From the NCBI RefSeq assembly GCF_049803795.1, contig NZ_JBNAGJ010000001.1, forward strand, positions 682,001 to 746,000: a DNA stretch of 64,000 nt, in the 5' to 3' direction. The position numbers and the translations under genes were made by a program. This document shows, in pieces, positions 17,005 through 25,708 of this stretch; within the stretch, counting starts at the first letter, position 1; every line of letters starts with the position of its first letter. Below the pieces are notes generated by a model. The model was not told the DNA's origin and did no database searches. It worked only from the letters and a program-made list of their open reading frames with translations. The DNA comes from Thalassobius sp002708925 (GTDB taxonomy: Bacteria > Pseudomonadota > Alphaproteobacteria > Rhodobacterales > Rhodobacteraceae).

Positions 17005-17421
17005 TTAGCCCTGTTCCAGACGCGGGCGCAGCCCGGACAGATCATAACCTGCACGCATTGTCGTGGTCAGAATCTCATCCGCTGATAGCTGCCCCACCTG
17101 GGCCAGCGCCCAAATGACCGAGCAGCGCGTCCCCGAGGCGCAATACGCCAGAACGGGGCCCTCTGAGGCGTCGATTGCTGCCATCTGAACCGAGACATTC
17201 TCGGGTGTCATGGTTTGATGCGTCAGCGGCAGGGCGAAAAATTCCAGCCCGGCCCGGTCAGCCGCAGCCTGCATGACCGATGCCTGATGGCTGGCCGGGA
17301 TTTCTTCGTCGGGGCGGTTGCAGATCACCTTGGTAAACCCGGCCGCCTTGATGGCGGCCAGATCCTCGGGGTTGATCTGCGGGCTGACAGAGTAGCGGGG
17401 GGTAATTTCACGGATATCCAT
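17005..17421 (-). CDS. TIGR01244-family phosphatase/sulfurtransferase-like protein
   Basis: A 138-residue protein of the DUF442/TIGR01244 family, which is found either alone or fused to beta-lactamase-like sulfur dioxygenases. It starts MDIREITPRYSVSPQINPEDL, has the family motif VICNRPDEE, and carries a Cys loop AYCASGTRC with the C-x5-R geometry of dual-specificity phosphatases and rhodaneses; a second Cys follows the Arg. In this operon it likely takes part in persulfide handling with the metallo-beta-lactamase gene three genes upstream. It is the last gene of the minus-strand operon. Confidence 0.85.
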   Translation of the reverse strand: MDIREITPRYSVSPQINPEDLAAIKAAGFTKVICNRPDEEIPASHQASVMQAAADRAGLEFFALPLTHQTMTPENVSVQMAAIDASEGPVLAYCASGTRCSVIWALAQVGQLSADEILTTTMRAGYDLSGLRPRLEQG

Positions 17422-17430
17422 GGCTCCGCT

Positions 17431-17865
17431 TTATTCCGCCGGCACCGCCCTGTCCAGACTTACGCGCAGCTTCGGCGCCAGGATCATGCCTGCGATCATG
17501 GCCGCAAAGAACACCCAATGGCTGACGCCCCCATAAGACAACGAGGCGATCGACGGCCCAGGGCACAGCCCCGCCAGCCCCCAGCCAAAGCCGAACATGG
17601 TAGAGCCCAGCACCAGGTTTCGGCCGATTTTGGGCTCGGGCGGGGTGGGAAAATCTCCGCCGACCAGGGGCTTGCGCCCCGGAACGAAAAGCCAGGCAAT
17701 GGCCATGGGAATGATCGCGCCCCCCATGACAAAGGCCAGGGTCGGATCCCAGTTGCCGAACACATCCAGCCAGCCCTGAACCTTGGTGGTGTCGGTCATG
17801 CCCGAAATGAACAGACCCGCGCCAAACAGCCCGCCGGCGATGAAAGCAAAGATCAAACGCTGCAT
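17431..17865 (-). CDS. DUF6691/YeeE-type membrane protein
   Basis: A 144-residue inner-membrane protein with four hydrophobic helices. Conserved marks are FISGMTDTTKVQGWLDVFG in the first third and GFGWGLAGLCPGPSIA in the second half, the latter holding the conserved Cys of the YeeE/YedE family. Such half-size proteins work in pairs and are linked to uptake or export of thiosulfate or other reduced sulfur. The start overlaps the stop of the paired YeeE gene by one base. The longer frame upstream lies inside that gene and is not credible. Confidence 0.88.
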   Translation of the reverse strand: MQRLIFAFIAGGLFGAGLFISGMTDTTKVQGWLDVFGNWDPTLAFVMGGAIIPMAIAWLFVPGRKPLVGGDFPTPPEPKIGRNLVLGSTMFGFGWGLAGLCPGPSIASLSYGGVSHWVFFAAMIAGMILAPKLRVSLDRAVPAE

Positions 17866-18302
17866 CACACCACCCCCAGAATGTGCCGGAACAGCACCAC
17901 GGCCACGCCGCCTGCCAGAATATAGAACACGGTGGCCACGATGCCGCGCAGCGACAGGCGCGAGATCCCGCACACCCCGTGCCCCGAGGTGCATCCGTTG
18001 GCGATGCGCGTGCCGATGCCCACCAGCAGCCCCGCCGCGATCAGCACCATCCAGTTGTCGGTGGCATGGGTGTCCACCTCGCGGTAAACCGGGTAGAGCA
18101 CGACCGGCAGCAGGAAAACGCCCAGTAAAAACACCACGCGTTCGGCCCAGGTGGACCAGCCCGAGCGGTCAACCAGACCGCCCAAAATACCGCTGGCCCC
18201 CATGATCCGGCCATTGGCCAGCAGGTAGACGGCGCCTCCGGTTCCGATCAGAAGGCCGCCGATCAGCCCCCAGATCCAATCGACAGGTATTGCGTTCATC
18301 AT
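17865..18302 (-). CDS. YeeE/YedE-family half transporter
   Basis: A 145-residue membrane protein with four helices. The signature GTRIANGCTSGHGVCGISRLS holds the two conserved Cys that in full-length YeeE line the thiosulfate path. Together with the following DUF6691 protein it makes up one complete YeeE-like unit. It starts about 95 bases after the metallo-beta-lactamase gene in the same direction. The neighbours point to reduced-sulfur transport; the exact substrate is not shown. Confidence 0.88.
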   Translation of the reverse strand: MMNAIPVDWIWGLIGGLLIGTGGAVYLLANGRIMGASGILGGLVDRSGWSTWAERVVFLLGVFLLPVVLYPVYREVDTHATDNWMVLIAAGLLVGIGTRIANGCTSGHGVCGISRLSLRGIVATVFYILAGGVAVVLFRHILGVV

Positions 18303-18397
18303 CGCGTTTCCACTCCCGTATGATGATTGTTTTCAGTATGTTACGCCCGGCGCCGCTTGGTTCGCATGGGCGGCGTCCGGGTGTTGATCAGGTTGGC

Positions 18398-19261
18398 TCA
18401 GAGTTTGTTAACCGGAACCTTCAGGAACACATCGCCCTGTTCATCGGGTTCAGGCATCTGACCGGCGCGCATGTTCACCTGCAACGAAGGGATGATCAGC
18501 TTGGGCATGGCCAGGGTGGCGTCCCGCTCGGTCCGCATCTGGACAAAGGCCTCGCGATTTTTGTCGCTGGCGACGTGAATATTCGCGGCTTTCTGTTCGG
18601 CCACGGTGGTTTCCCAGGCGTATTCATCGCGGCCCGGAGCCTTATAATCATGGCCCACGAAGATGCGGGTTTCATCCGGCAGGGCCAGGATTTTCTGGAT
18701 CGAGGCATAGAGCGTTTCCGCCGAGCCCCCCGGAAAATCGCAGCGCGCGGTGCCGAAATCGGGCATAAACAGCGTGTCGCCCACAAAGGCCGCATCCCCG
18801 ATCACATAGGTCAGACAGGCCGGAGTGTGGCCAGGGGTGTGCAGCACGTCGCCGCGCAGCTGCCCGATATGAAAGCTGTCGCCTTCCTGGAACAACTGGT
18901 CGAACTGGCTGCCATCGCGCTGGAACTCGGTCCCTTCGTTGAACACCTTGCCAAAGGTGTCCTGCACGATCTTGATGCGGTCGCCGATCCCGATTTTGCC
19001 GCCGACGCGTTCCTGAATATAGGGCGCGGCGGACAGGTGGTCGGCGTGGACGTGGCTTTCCAGCAGCCATTCGACGTTCAGATTGTTTTCCTGCACATAG
19101 GCGATCACGGCATCGGCGGATTTCGTGTCGGTCCGGCCCGACGCATAGTCAAAATCCAGCACCGAATCGATGATGGCGCAGGAACTGCCAGCGGGGTCGC
19201 GAACGACGTAGGAAATCGTATTCGTCGCGTCGTCGAAAAAGGCGGTGACTTCAGGTTTCAT
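18398..19261 (-). CDS. metallo-beta-lactamase-fold persulfide dioxygenase (Blh/ETHE1-like)
   Basis: A 287-residue enzyme of the ETHE1/Blh group, which oxidises glutathione persulfide to sulfite. Metal ligands visible are HVHADH near residue 71, the His of HTPGHTPACLTYVIGD, the Asp of FVGDTLFMPDFGTARCDF, and the His of FVGHDYK. The DFGTARCDFPGGSAETLY stretch is characteristic. Of three possible ATGs, this one has a GAGGA site at good spacing. It heads the operon with YeeE, DUF6691 and TIGR01244, matching the gene content of BigR/SqrR-type sulfide detoxification operons, but no ArsR-type regulator or quinone reductase is present here. Confidence 0.88.
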   Translation of the reverse strand: MKPEVTAFFDDATNTISYVVRDPAGSSCAIIDSVLDFDYASGRTDTKSADAVIAYVQENNLNVEWLLESHVHADHLSAAPYIQERVGGKIGIGDRIKIVQDTFGKVFNEGTEFQRDGSQFDQLFQEGDSFHIGQLRGDVLHTPGHTPACLTYVIGDAAFVGDTLFMPDFGTARCDFPGGSAETLYASIQKILALPDETRIFVGHDYKAPGRDEYAWETTVAEQKAANIHVASDKNREAFVQMRTERDATLAMPKLIIPSLQVNMRAGQMPEPDEQGDVFLKVPVNKL

Positions 19262-19283
19262 CTGCGGGGTCCTCATGTTTTGC

Positions 19284-19301
19284 TTAACATATATATATTT
19301 A
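19284..19301 (-). promoter_or_regulatory. AT-rich near-palindrome upstream of the persulfide operon
   Basis: A TTAAC-ATATATATAT-TTA tract sits 23 bases upstream of the first gene of the sulfur operon; TAA and TTA flank an alternating AT core. ArsR-family sulfide repressors (BigR, SqrR) bind AT-rich palindromes at this position, so it is a likely operator overlapping the promoter. Confidence 0.4.
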
Positions 19302-19409
19302 CGCATATGAGGCAAGCTCTGGTTTTTACAACCGTGTTAACGGTTGATTTGGGTCAAGGCTGTAGCACTGAAAACGTGCAAATCTTGGTCGCATTCAGGA
19401 GGAACCGCG

Positions 19410-19733
19410 ATGAAAGATGTAGCAAAATTCAAGGGGATATTGCTGAAACGGCTGGCCGAACTGGACACGCGCCTGCACGAAATCGAAGATGAGCTGGAGG
19501 CCCCGCATTCCAAAGACTGGGAGGAATTGGCCACCGAGCGAGAAGGCGATGAGGTGCTGGAATCGCTGGGCAATGCGGGCCAAGAGGAGATCCGCGCCAT
19601 TCGCGCCGCGTTGCAGCGTATTCGCGAGGGGGAATACGGCTATTGTGTCAAATGCGGTGAAGAAATTTCACAGGAGCGGCTGAGCGTTCTGCCAGCAGCC
19701 CCGTTGTGTAAAACCTGCGCCAGCGCGGCCTAG
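19410..19733 (+). CDS. DksA/TraR-family C4 zinc-finger protein
   Basis: A 107-residue protein with a long N-terminal coiled coil (residues 1-70, many Glu/Leu heptads) and a C-terminal zinc finger built from CVKC and CKTC, spaced as in DksA/TraR. DksA-like proteins enter the RNA polymerase secondary channel and modify initiation. It is shorter than E. coli DksA (151) and lacks the double-Asp coiled-coil tip in an obvious form, so it may be a paralogue with a narrower role. The AGGAGGA site immediately upstream sets the start. Confidence 0.88.
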   Translation: MKDVAKFKGILLKRLAELDTRLHEIEDELEAPHSKDWEELATEREGDEVLESLGNAGQEEIRAIRAALQRIREGEYGYCVKCGEEISQERLSVLPAAPLCKTCASAA

Positions 19734-19791
19734 CGCTGTTCCGGATGCGAAATCCGGGAGCAGAAGTGGTGGAAAGGACGGAGAACAGGAC

Positions 19792-20007
19792 ATGGCTGAA
19801 CAAAAATTCAAGGAACTGATCGCACAATTGGAACAGGAAATCGCTCAGGCAACGGACGAGACGCGCCACGAAATCCGGCAGGAATTGCATAAAACTGTCG
19901 AGAAAATGCGTGCCGCCGGTCTGGCGATTCCCGCGCGGCTTCAGGATCTGGATTCGCAGGCGATCGAGGAAGAAATCGAAGATCGTTTCGACAATATGCC
20001 GATTTGA
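19792..20007 (+). CDS. small alpha-helical hypothetical protein
   Basis: A 71-residue, highly charged protein (FKELIAQLEQEIAQATDETR, ending IEDRFDNMPI) predicted to be two amphipathic helices. It has no membrane segment and no recognised family. It follows the DksA-like gene by 58 bases in the same direction and has a GGAGAACAGGA-type ribosome site. Codon usage matches the neighbours, so it is likely real. Confidence 0.6.
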   Translation: MAEQKFKELIAQLEQEIAQATDETRHEIRQELHKTVEKMRAAGLAIPARLQDLDSQAIEEEIEDRFDNMPI

Positions 20008-20146
20008 CTGATTCCGGGATAGGCCGGGCCTTGGCGCGGCCTATTTTGGGCGCGGGGCTTGCCATTCACCGGGCGGATTTTGCACAATAACCCGAAGGGG
20101 TTATCCGTGTGGGAATGTCCCTGCGCCCGTGTGATGAGGTCAGAGC

Positions 20147-22198
20147 GTGAGTGAAAAACTATCCATCGAGAAAATCGGCCCCGTCGCGATTGTGCGGCTG
20201 ATGAACCCGCCCCGGAACTTTCTGGGGCCAGTCGTGCGCGGGGCGCTGTCCCAGGTTTTCACGGATCTGGCTGCGGATGAACAGATTGCGGGCGTGGTGC
20301 TGACAGGGTCAGAGGGGCTGTTTTCCACCGGCTTCAACGCTGCCGCCCCCGATATGCGCGCGGGCCAGCCCGATTTGCGCCAGCTGTGCCGGCAGATCGA
20401 GGATATGGACAAACCCGTCGTGGCGGCGCTGTTCGGCGTGGCCTCGGGGGCGGGGCTTGAACTGGCGCTGGCGGCCCATGCGCGCGTGGCGTTGCGGACA
20501 ACGAAAGTGGGAATGCCCGATATTGCGGTCGGGCTGATCCCGTCGGGCGGCGGTACGCAGCGGCTGACGCATCTGTTGGGGGCGGACCGGGCGCTGGCCT
20601 TGATGCTGTCGGGGCAGGTGGTGCCGGTGACGCATCCGCGGGTCGAGGGGCTGGCCGATGAACTGGTCCAGACCGGGGTGGAAAAGGCGGCGCTGGCCTA
20701 TCTAACCCGTTTGATTGAAAAGGAATTCCCGTTTCAGCGCACCCGTGACCGGCAGCATGGGCTGGCCGATCCGGTGGCGTTTCAGACAGCCCTGTCCGAG
20801 TGCCGCACCGCGTTGGGCTCTGAGGCGCACCTGCCCGAAGAGCGCCTGATTGATTGTGTCGAGCGGGCCCTTCTGCTGCCCTTTGATCTGGCCGAAGAGT
20901 TTGAATCCGTGGCGTTTCAGGACTGCGCAAGCTCGGAATATGCTCAGGGTTTGCTGCATGTCCAATTGGCGCAGCGCCGCGCGCCCAACATGCCAGAAGC
21001 CGTCAAGGCCAAGCCACAACCCGTTGATCAATATGGGATTATTGGCGGAGGATCCGTGGGGGTCGGGCTGGTGCAGGCGGCTCTTTTGGCGGGGCACCGG
21101 GTGATCTGGTTCGAACGAAACGCCCAGGCGATAGAGACCGCGCTGGCCCGTCTGCAATCGGGCCTGGCCGCGTCCGGTACGGATCAGGAAACCCTGCGCG
21201 CCTGTTTGGCGCAGCTGTCGCAGACCACGGTTTTGCGGGACATGTCTCAGGCCGATCTGCTGATCGAGGCCGTGGCCGACAATGCCGAAACCAAGGCGCA
21301 GGTTTTTGCCGCGATGGAGGCGGTGCTGCCGGCGGCGACGGTCATGCTGAGCCATTCCGGAACCCTGCCGGTGGCACCGATCGCGCGGGCCTCGGGGCGG
21401 GCGGGGCAGTTGATGGGGTTTCATACGGTGCCGGGGGCGGCTCTGGCCGAGCTGATCCCGGCGGCGCAGACCAGCCCCTCGGCTGTGGTGACAGCGGCAA
21501 ATGCGCTCCGCAAAATCGGCGTGTTGCCGATCCGCGCGGGTGGCGGCGGCGGCGGGATCGGCGCGCGCATGATCGCCGCTTTGCGGGACGCTGCGGATTT
21601 CGCGCTGAGCCTGGGCGCGCACCCGGCCGAGGTGGATACGGTATTGTCACGCTATGGTCTGCGGGCGGGCGTTTTCGCGGCGATGGACAGCGTTGGGCTG
21701 GAAATCATCCAGCGCCGCGCGGCTCAGCTGCATCAGAAAAATACATATGCGTTGCAACACCTTAACCGGATTGAGCAGTTGATCTTAGAGGGCCGCAAAG
21801 GGCGCGCGGCGGGGCACGGTTTTCTGGATTGGGACGCCGGTAAGCCGGTTCTGGGCGCGGGCAGCGGGGCCGTGCCAGACGAAACGATTCTGCACCTGTG
21901 TCTGGGCGCGATGATGAACGAAGGCGCGCGGCTGCTGCGCGAAGGGGGGGCGCTGCGGCCCTCGGACATCGACCTGGTGATGATCCGGCTGTATGGGTTC
22001 CCGGCCTGGCGCGGCGGCCCGATGCAGGCTGCCGACAGTGCGGGGCTGTTCACCCTGGTGCACGCAACCAGGCCTTTTGCGGATGTAGCGCCACGGCTTT
22101 TTGCGGCGGATCCGGGCATCGCAACCCTGATCCGAAACGGAGACCGCCTGGACGTGCTGAACGCGGTGGGGCGCAATCGCCGCCGCATCGACGACTAA
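20147..22198 (+). CDS. FadJ/FadB-like bifunctional enoyl-CoA hydratase/3-hydroxyacyl-CoA dehydrogenase
   Basis: A 683-residue protein with the fatty-acid-oxidation layout. Residues 1-200 form the crotonase domain, including the oxyanion segment GVASGAGLELALAAHARVAL with the first catalytic Glu; the second Glu position reads GMPDIAVG, an Asp. Residues about 295-480 form the Rossmann domain (YGIIGGGSVGVGLVQAALLAG), followed by C-terminal helical domains. The dehydrogenase active-site segment, normally HFFNPVHRMPLVE in E. coli FadB, reads HTVPGAALAEL: shorter by three residues and without the catalytic His. Start is GTG after a GAGGT site. It may be a hydratase with an altered or lost dehydrogenase. 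Confidence 0.8.
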   Translation: MSEKLSIEKIGPVAIVRLMNPPRNFLGPVVRGALSQVFTDLAADEQIAGVVLTGSEGLFSTGFNAAAPDMRAGQPDLRQLCRQIEDMDKPVVAALFGVASGAGLELALAAHARVALRTTKVGMPDIAVGLIPSGGGTQRLTHLLGADRALALMLSGQVVPVTHPRVEGLADELVQTGVEKAALAYLTRLIEKEFPFQRTRDRQHGLADPVAFQTALSECRTALGSEAHLPEERLIDCVERALLLPFDLAEEFESVAFQDCASSEYAQGLLHVQLAQRRAPNMPEAVKAKPQPVDQYGIIGGGSVGVGLVQAALLAGHRVIWFERNAQAIETALARLQSGLAASGTDQETLRACLAQLSQTTVLRDMSQADLLIEAVADNAETKAQVFAAMEAVLPAATVMLSHSGTLPVAPIARASGRAGQLMGFHTVPGAALAELIPAAQTSPSAVVTAANALRKIGVLPIRAGGGGGGIGARMIAALRDAADFALSLGAHPAEVDTVLSRYGLRAGVFAAMDSVGLEIIQRRAAQLHQKNTYALQHLNRIEQLILEGRKGRAAGHGFLDWDAGKPVLGAGSGAVPDETILHLCLGAMMNEGARLLREGGALRPSDIDLVMIRLYGFPAWRGGPMQAADSAGLFTLVHATRPFADVAPRLFAADPGIATLIRNGDRLDVLNAVGRNRRRIDD

Positions 22199-22203
22199 GC
22201 CGG

Positions 22204-22419
22204 TCAGCCCAGAAACACGCCCAAGATCACCATCATCAGCCCGATGATGGACAAAAACAGCGCGCCCAGATTGATCGGGACGACTTTCTTAACGGTGTCG
22301 CGCAGCTCGACGTCGCTAAGCCCGGCGCGTTTGGCACGGGCCACGCGGAAAATGCAGTATACCAGCCCCAGCAGCCCCACGACCGAAATCACGGCGCCGC
22401 TCCAAATCAGAATGTCCAT
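22204..22419 (-). CDS. small two-helix membrane protein
   Basis: A 71-residue hydrophobic protein: one helix at residues 4-24, a charged middle (RVARAKRAGLSDVELRDTVKK), and a second helix at 49-69. No signal peptide cleavage site and no known domain. It is convergent with the beta-oxidation gene with only 5 bases between stops. Similar short proteins are common in this family of bacteria, but function is unknown. Confidence 0.6.
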   Translation of the reverse strand: MDILIWSGAVISVVGLLGLVYCIFRVARAKRAGLSDVELRDTVKKVVPINLGALFLSIIGLMMVILGVFLG

Positions 22420-22571
22420 GCTGTCCCTCTGGGTTTTTCTTTGGGGGATGCGCTATCAGGTCGCGCGGGGCTGTGCAACGCGGCGCATTTTCGCATCTCG
22501 CCCGCAGGCGGACTTGCGGCTGGCAGGCGGGGCGGGTAGGGAACTGGGCAAATCAAATCCGGAGGCAGATC

Positions 22572-22832
22572 ATGAACGACGAAACAACCGAGGCAAACTA
22601 TCGCGTCACCGCAGGCGAGCTGCGCCAGTTCATTGAACGGTTCGAACGTCTGGAGATCGAGAAAAAAGACCTGGCCGACCAGCAAAAAGAAGTCATGGCC
22701 GAGGCCAAATCGCGCGGCTATGACACCAAGGTGATGCGCAAGATCGTCGCTCTGCGCAAGCGCGACAAGGACGACATCGCCGAGGAAGAGGCGGTGCTGG
22801 AGATGTACAAAGAAGCGCTGGGAATGAGCTGA
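22572..22832 (+). CDS. DUF2312 protein
   Basis: An 86-residue acidic/basic coiled protein of the DUF2312 family (UPF0335 type), nearly universal in alphaproteobacteria. Marks: VTAGELRQFIERFERLEIEKK, AEAKSRGYDTKVMRKIV and the RKRDKDD motif. It is all-helical, cytosolic, and of unknown function. The GGAGG site 5 bases before the ATG decides the start against a longer open frame. Confidence 0.93.
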   Translation: MNDETTEANYRVTAGELRQFIERFERLEIEKKDLADQQKEVMAEAKSRGYDTKVMRKIVALRKRDKDDIAEEEAVLEMYKEALGMS

Positions 22833-22838
22833 CCCGGC

Positions 22839-23714
22839 CTAGGCCGTCAGCATCCGCAGACCGGGGATCTGGGCGATCGCGTCCAGATCCTCTTCGTATT
22901 GCAGGGTGATATGATCGACAAAGGGCGCGGTCCAGCCGGGCACGTCCAGTTCCTCGATGATCGCCTCGGGGCGGCCGAATTTATCCAGAAACGCCGAAAT
23001 CACCCGCCGTTTCTGTTCGTCCGACATGACGGGATGGGTTTTCAGATAGGCGCGGAACCGCTGCATTCCCTCGCGGGTCATGATTTCCGTCAGCAGATCG
23101 AACCCGCCCGAAATTTTCTCGCCCGCGGGCAGGCCCATCATCTGGCGCAGGATTTCGGCCCAGATCAGGGGCGTGTCCTCGTTGCTCCAGACGGTGATCG
23201 GCAGATCGGGCAGCGCCTGGCGGAGACGCGTCAGCAGCCCCGACCAGCGCAGCCCCAGCGGATCCGAGCCGGCCAGGAATTCTTCGAACGGCATCGCAGG
23301 GGACATCGCGTGCACCGCCGGCAGATAGGTGGCCGGGTTGCGCAGGGCGATGCACAGCTCGATCTGATCGCCGCCGAACAGTTCGCAGAATTTGGCCAGT
23401 TTCGTCTCGGCACCGGGATAGAGCGAGCCCTTGGACACCGCCGCCTTCGGCACGCAGAAGAAATTATCGTTCGACAGGATCATCCGTTCGGGCCTGTCGC
23501 CCTCGATGATCGCATCCAGCAGCAGATCGCGGGCGTCGGGGGCCAGGGGGCCTTCGTCCATGGCGGCCAGCGTGTCGCGGATCAGCGCCCGGTAGCGCGA
23601 AGGCCCCGGCACAGCCGTATTGCGCGGCGACAGCAGGCCGCTGTTCTTCAACAGACACTTGATCAGGCGGTCCTCGTCCGTGGCATGGACGCCGGTATGG
23701 AGGATGATTTTCAT
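22839..23714 (-). CDS. hypothetical protein, sulfotransferase-like N-terminus
   Basis: A 291-residue soluble protein I cannot assign firmly. It starts KIILHTGVHATDEDR, which resembles the PAPS-binding loop of bacterial sulfotransferases (LHIGPHKTGTT) but lacks the usual Lys-Thr-Gly-Ser/Thr. A later FCELFGGDQIELCIALRNP segment resembles their 3'-phosphate site (the R-P part). No membrane segments. An alternative ATG 24 bases upstream is possible; neither has a strong ribosome site. It is convergent with DUF2312 (6 bases apart) and divergent from the ABC permease. Confidence 0.5.
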   Translation of the reverse strand: MKIILHTGVHATDEDRLIKCLLKNSGLLSPRNTAVPGPSRYRALIRDTLAAMDEGPLAPDARDLLLDAIIEGDRPERMILSNDNFFCVPKAAVSKGSLYPGAETKLAKFCELFGGDQIELCIALRNPATYLPAVHAMSPAMPFEEFLAGSDPLGLRWSGLLTRLRQALPDLPITVWSNEDTPLIWAEILRQMMGLPAGEKISGGFDLLTEIMTREGMQRFRAYLKTHPVMSDEQKRRVISAFLDKFGRPEAIIEELDVPGWTAPFVDHITLQYEEDLDAIAQIPGLRMLTA

Positions 23715-23820
23715 CGTTTTACTGCTACTGGTCCTCATTCCCTGCGATCATACGTTGCAGGCTGGGACAATAATACGGTCTTTTCTGGACAGTTAAACCG
23801 TATTCGGGCAAGGAACCGGC

Positions 23821-25482
23821 ATGAGCGATACCTCTGTCACACCGCCCACCAGCGCCGCGCCGCGCCGTAAACCCTTTAGCCTGTGGTCCGTCGGAGCGGC
23901 CCTGATCGCGGCCATCGTGCTGGCGCCGATCCTGGCGGTGGTGTGGATCGCGCTGAACCCGACCGACAATATCTGGCCGCATCTGCTGTCCACCACCTTG
24001 CCGCGCTATCTGATCACGACCATCGTGCTGATGCTGTCGGTGGGGATCTTGTCGGGCATGGTGGGCACCGGGGCGGCCTGGCTGATCGCGCGCTATCGGT
24101 TTCCGTTGTCCGGCTGGCTAGAGTGGGTGCTGCTGCTGCCGCTGGCCATTCCGGCCTATGTGGGCGCCTATGCGCTGGTCGATTTCATGGAATATGCCGG
24201 CCCCGTGCAGACCGGGCTGCGCAGCCTCTTTGGCTGGAGCTCGGCGCGGGACTACTGGTTCCCCGAAATCCGATCCCTGGGCGCGGCGGTGATCGTGCTG
24301 TCGGCGGCGCTGTACCCTTATGTCTATCTGCTGGCGCGGGCGGCCTTTCGCGAACAATCGGGCGCCACCGAGGAAGTGGCCATGTCGCTGGGGGCAGGGG
24401 CCTTTGCCCGGTTCCGCCGCGTCGGCCTGCCGCTGGCGCGCCCGGCGATTGCCGCGGGCATGGCCGTTGTGATGATGGAGACGGTGAATGATTTCGGCAC
24501 GGTGGATTATTTCGCTGTGCAGACCCTGACCACCGGCATTTTCGGTGTCTGGCTGCAAAGCAATAACGCAGGCGGCGCGGCGCAGATTGCCTGTGTCGTT
24601 CTGGTCATGGTTATCATGCTGGTTTCGCTGGAAAAAATCAGCCGTCGTAAAAGCCGTTTCTTTAACCTGTCCACGCGCCACCGCGCGCATGAGAAAACCC
24701 GCCTGACCGGCTTGTCCGGGGCTGTGGCGATGCTGGCCTGTCTGGTGCCGTTCGGTATGGGCTTTGTGCTGCCGGCGGGAGTGATCCTGTATCACGCGCT
24801 GCAAAATGCCGAACGCTGGGCCGATCCCGAGCTGCTGGATTCGCTGCTGAACACGCTCAGCGTGGGCGGGCTGGCGGCGGTGCTGACCGTGCTGGCGGGG
24901 GTGTTCATGGTGTATGGCGTGCGCCTGTCCGGGCGGCAACTGCCGCGCCTGCTGCTGCCGCTGACAACCATCGGCTATGCCGCGCCGGGGGCCGTTCTGG
25001 GGGTGGGGATCCTGATCCCTCTGGCCGCGCTGGACAATGCGATGGCCGACGGGATCGAAGCGCTGACGGGCTATGATATCGGGCTGGTGATGACGGGCTC
25101 GGCCGTGGCGCTGGTGCTGGCCTATAGCGTGCGGTTCTTTGCGATTGCCCAGGGTGCGGCGGATGCGGCGATGGGGCGGGTGTCGCCGTCTTTGCCGATG
25201 GCGGCACGGTCATTGGGGCGCAGCCGGGGGCAGGTGTTGCGCCAGGTGTATTACCCGCTGATCCGGGGCTCGGTCGGGTCGGCTCTGCTGCTGGTTTTCG
25301 TCGATTGCGTCAAAGAGCTGCCCGCCACGCTGCTGCTGCGCCCGTTTAATTTCAACACCCTGGCCACGCGCGTGCACGATCAGGCCAGCCTGGAAAATCT
25401 GGGCGATGCGGCACCGGCCGCGATCCTGGTCATCCTGGTGGGCCTGGCCGCCGTTATGCTTCTGGCACGCGCAAGTCGCTAA
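23821..25482 (+). CDS. ferric-type ABC transporter permease (FbpB/SfuB-like)
   Basis: A 553-residue double-length permease with two homologous halves of about six helices each. EAA-type coupling loops are visible in both halves: EEVAMSLGAGAFARFRRVGLP near residue 190 and AARSLGRSRGQVLRQVYYPL near residue 465. FbpB-type permeases import iron(III), and related ones carry thiamine or phosphonate. Neither a binding protein nor an ATPase is adjacent, so this gene is an orphan in the window and must use partners encoded elsewhere. A tRNA gene follows 45 bases after the stop. Confidence 0.85.
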   Translation: MSDTSVTPPTSAAPRRKPFSLWSVGAALIAAIVLAPILAVVWIALNPTDNIWPHLLSTTLPRYLITTIVLMLSVGILSGMVGTGAAWLIARYRFPLSGWLEWVLLLPLAIPAYVGAYALVDFMEYAGPVQTGLRSLFGWSSARDYWFPEIRSLGAAVIVLSAALYPYVYLLARAAFREQSGATEEVAMSLGAGAFARFRRVGLPLARPAIAAGMAVVMMETVNDFGTVDYFAVQTLTTGIFGVWLQSNNAGGAAQIACVVLVMVIMLVSLEKISRRKSRFFNLSTRHRAHEKTRLTGLSGAVAMLACLVPFGMGFVLPAGVILYHALQNAERWADPELLDSLLNTLSVGGLAAVLTVLAGVFMVYGVRLSGRQLPRLLLPLTTIGYAAPGAVLGVGILIPLAALDNAMADGIEALTGYDIGLVMTGSAVALVLAYSVRFFAIAQGAADAAMGRVSPSLPMAARSLGRSRGQVLRQVYYPLIRGSVGSALLLVFVDCVKELPATLLLRPFNFNTLATRVHDQASLENLGDAAPAAILVILVGLAAVMLLARASR

Positions 25483-25527
25483 AGCCCTTGCAGAGCCCGA
25501 AAGCATGGACTATTCGTTCGCCGAGTA

Positions 25528-25603
25528 GCCCCTATAGCTCAGCTGGTAGAGCAACTGATTTGTAATCAGTAGGTCCGCGGTTCGAGTCCGTGTGGGGGCA
25601 CCA
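25528..25603 (+). tRNA. tRNA-Thr (anticodon TGT)
   Basis: A full cloverleaf: acceptor GCCCCTA paired with TGGGGGC (one G-T), D-arm AGCTCAGCTGGTAGAGC, anticodon stem ACTGA/TCAGT with loop TTTGTAA, T-arm with GGTTCGAGTCC, discriminator A and an encoded CCA. Anticodon TGT reads ACA and other ACN codons. It lies at the edge of a decayed mobile element, a common integration position, but I find no repeated 3' end at the far side. Confidence 0.96.
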
Positions 25604-25708
25604 TTAAGCCACTCAAAATGAACGAAAAATTTTGAAGTCACGCAGCGGGGTGCGCGCGATTTTCAAACATTTTTTAAACACAGGCGGGTTTTGCCGCTCA
25701 TTGATTCT

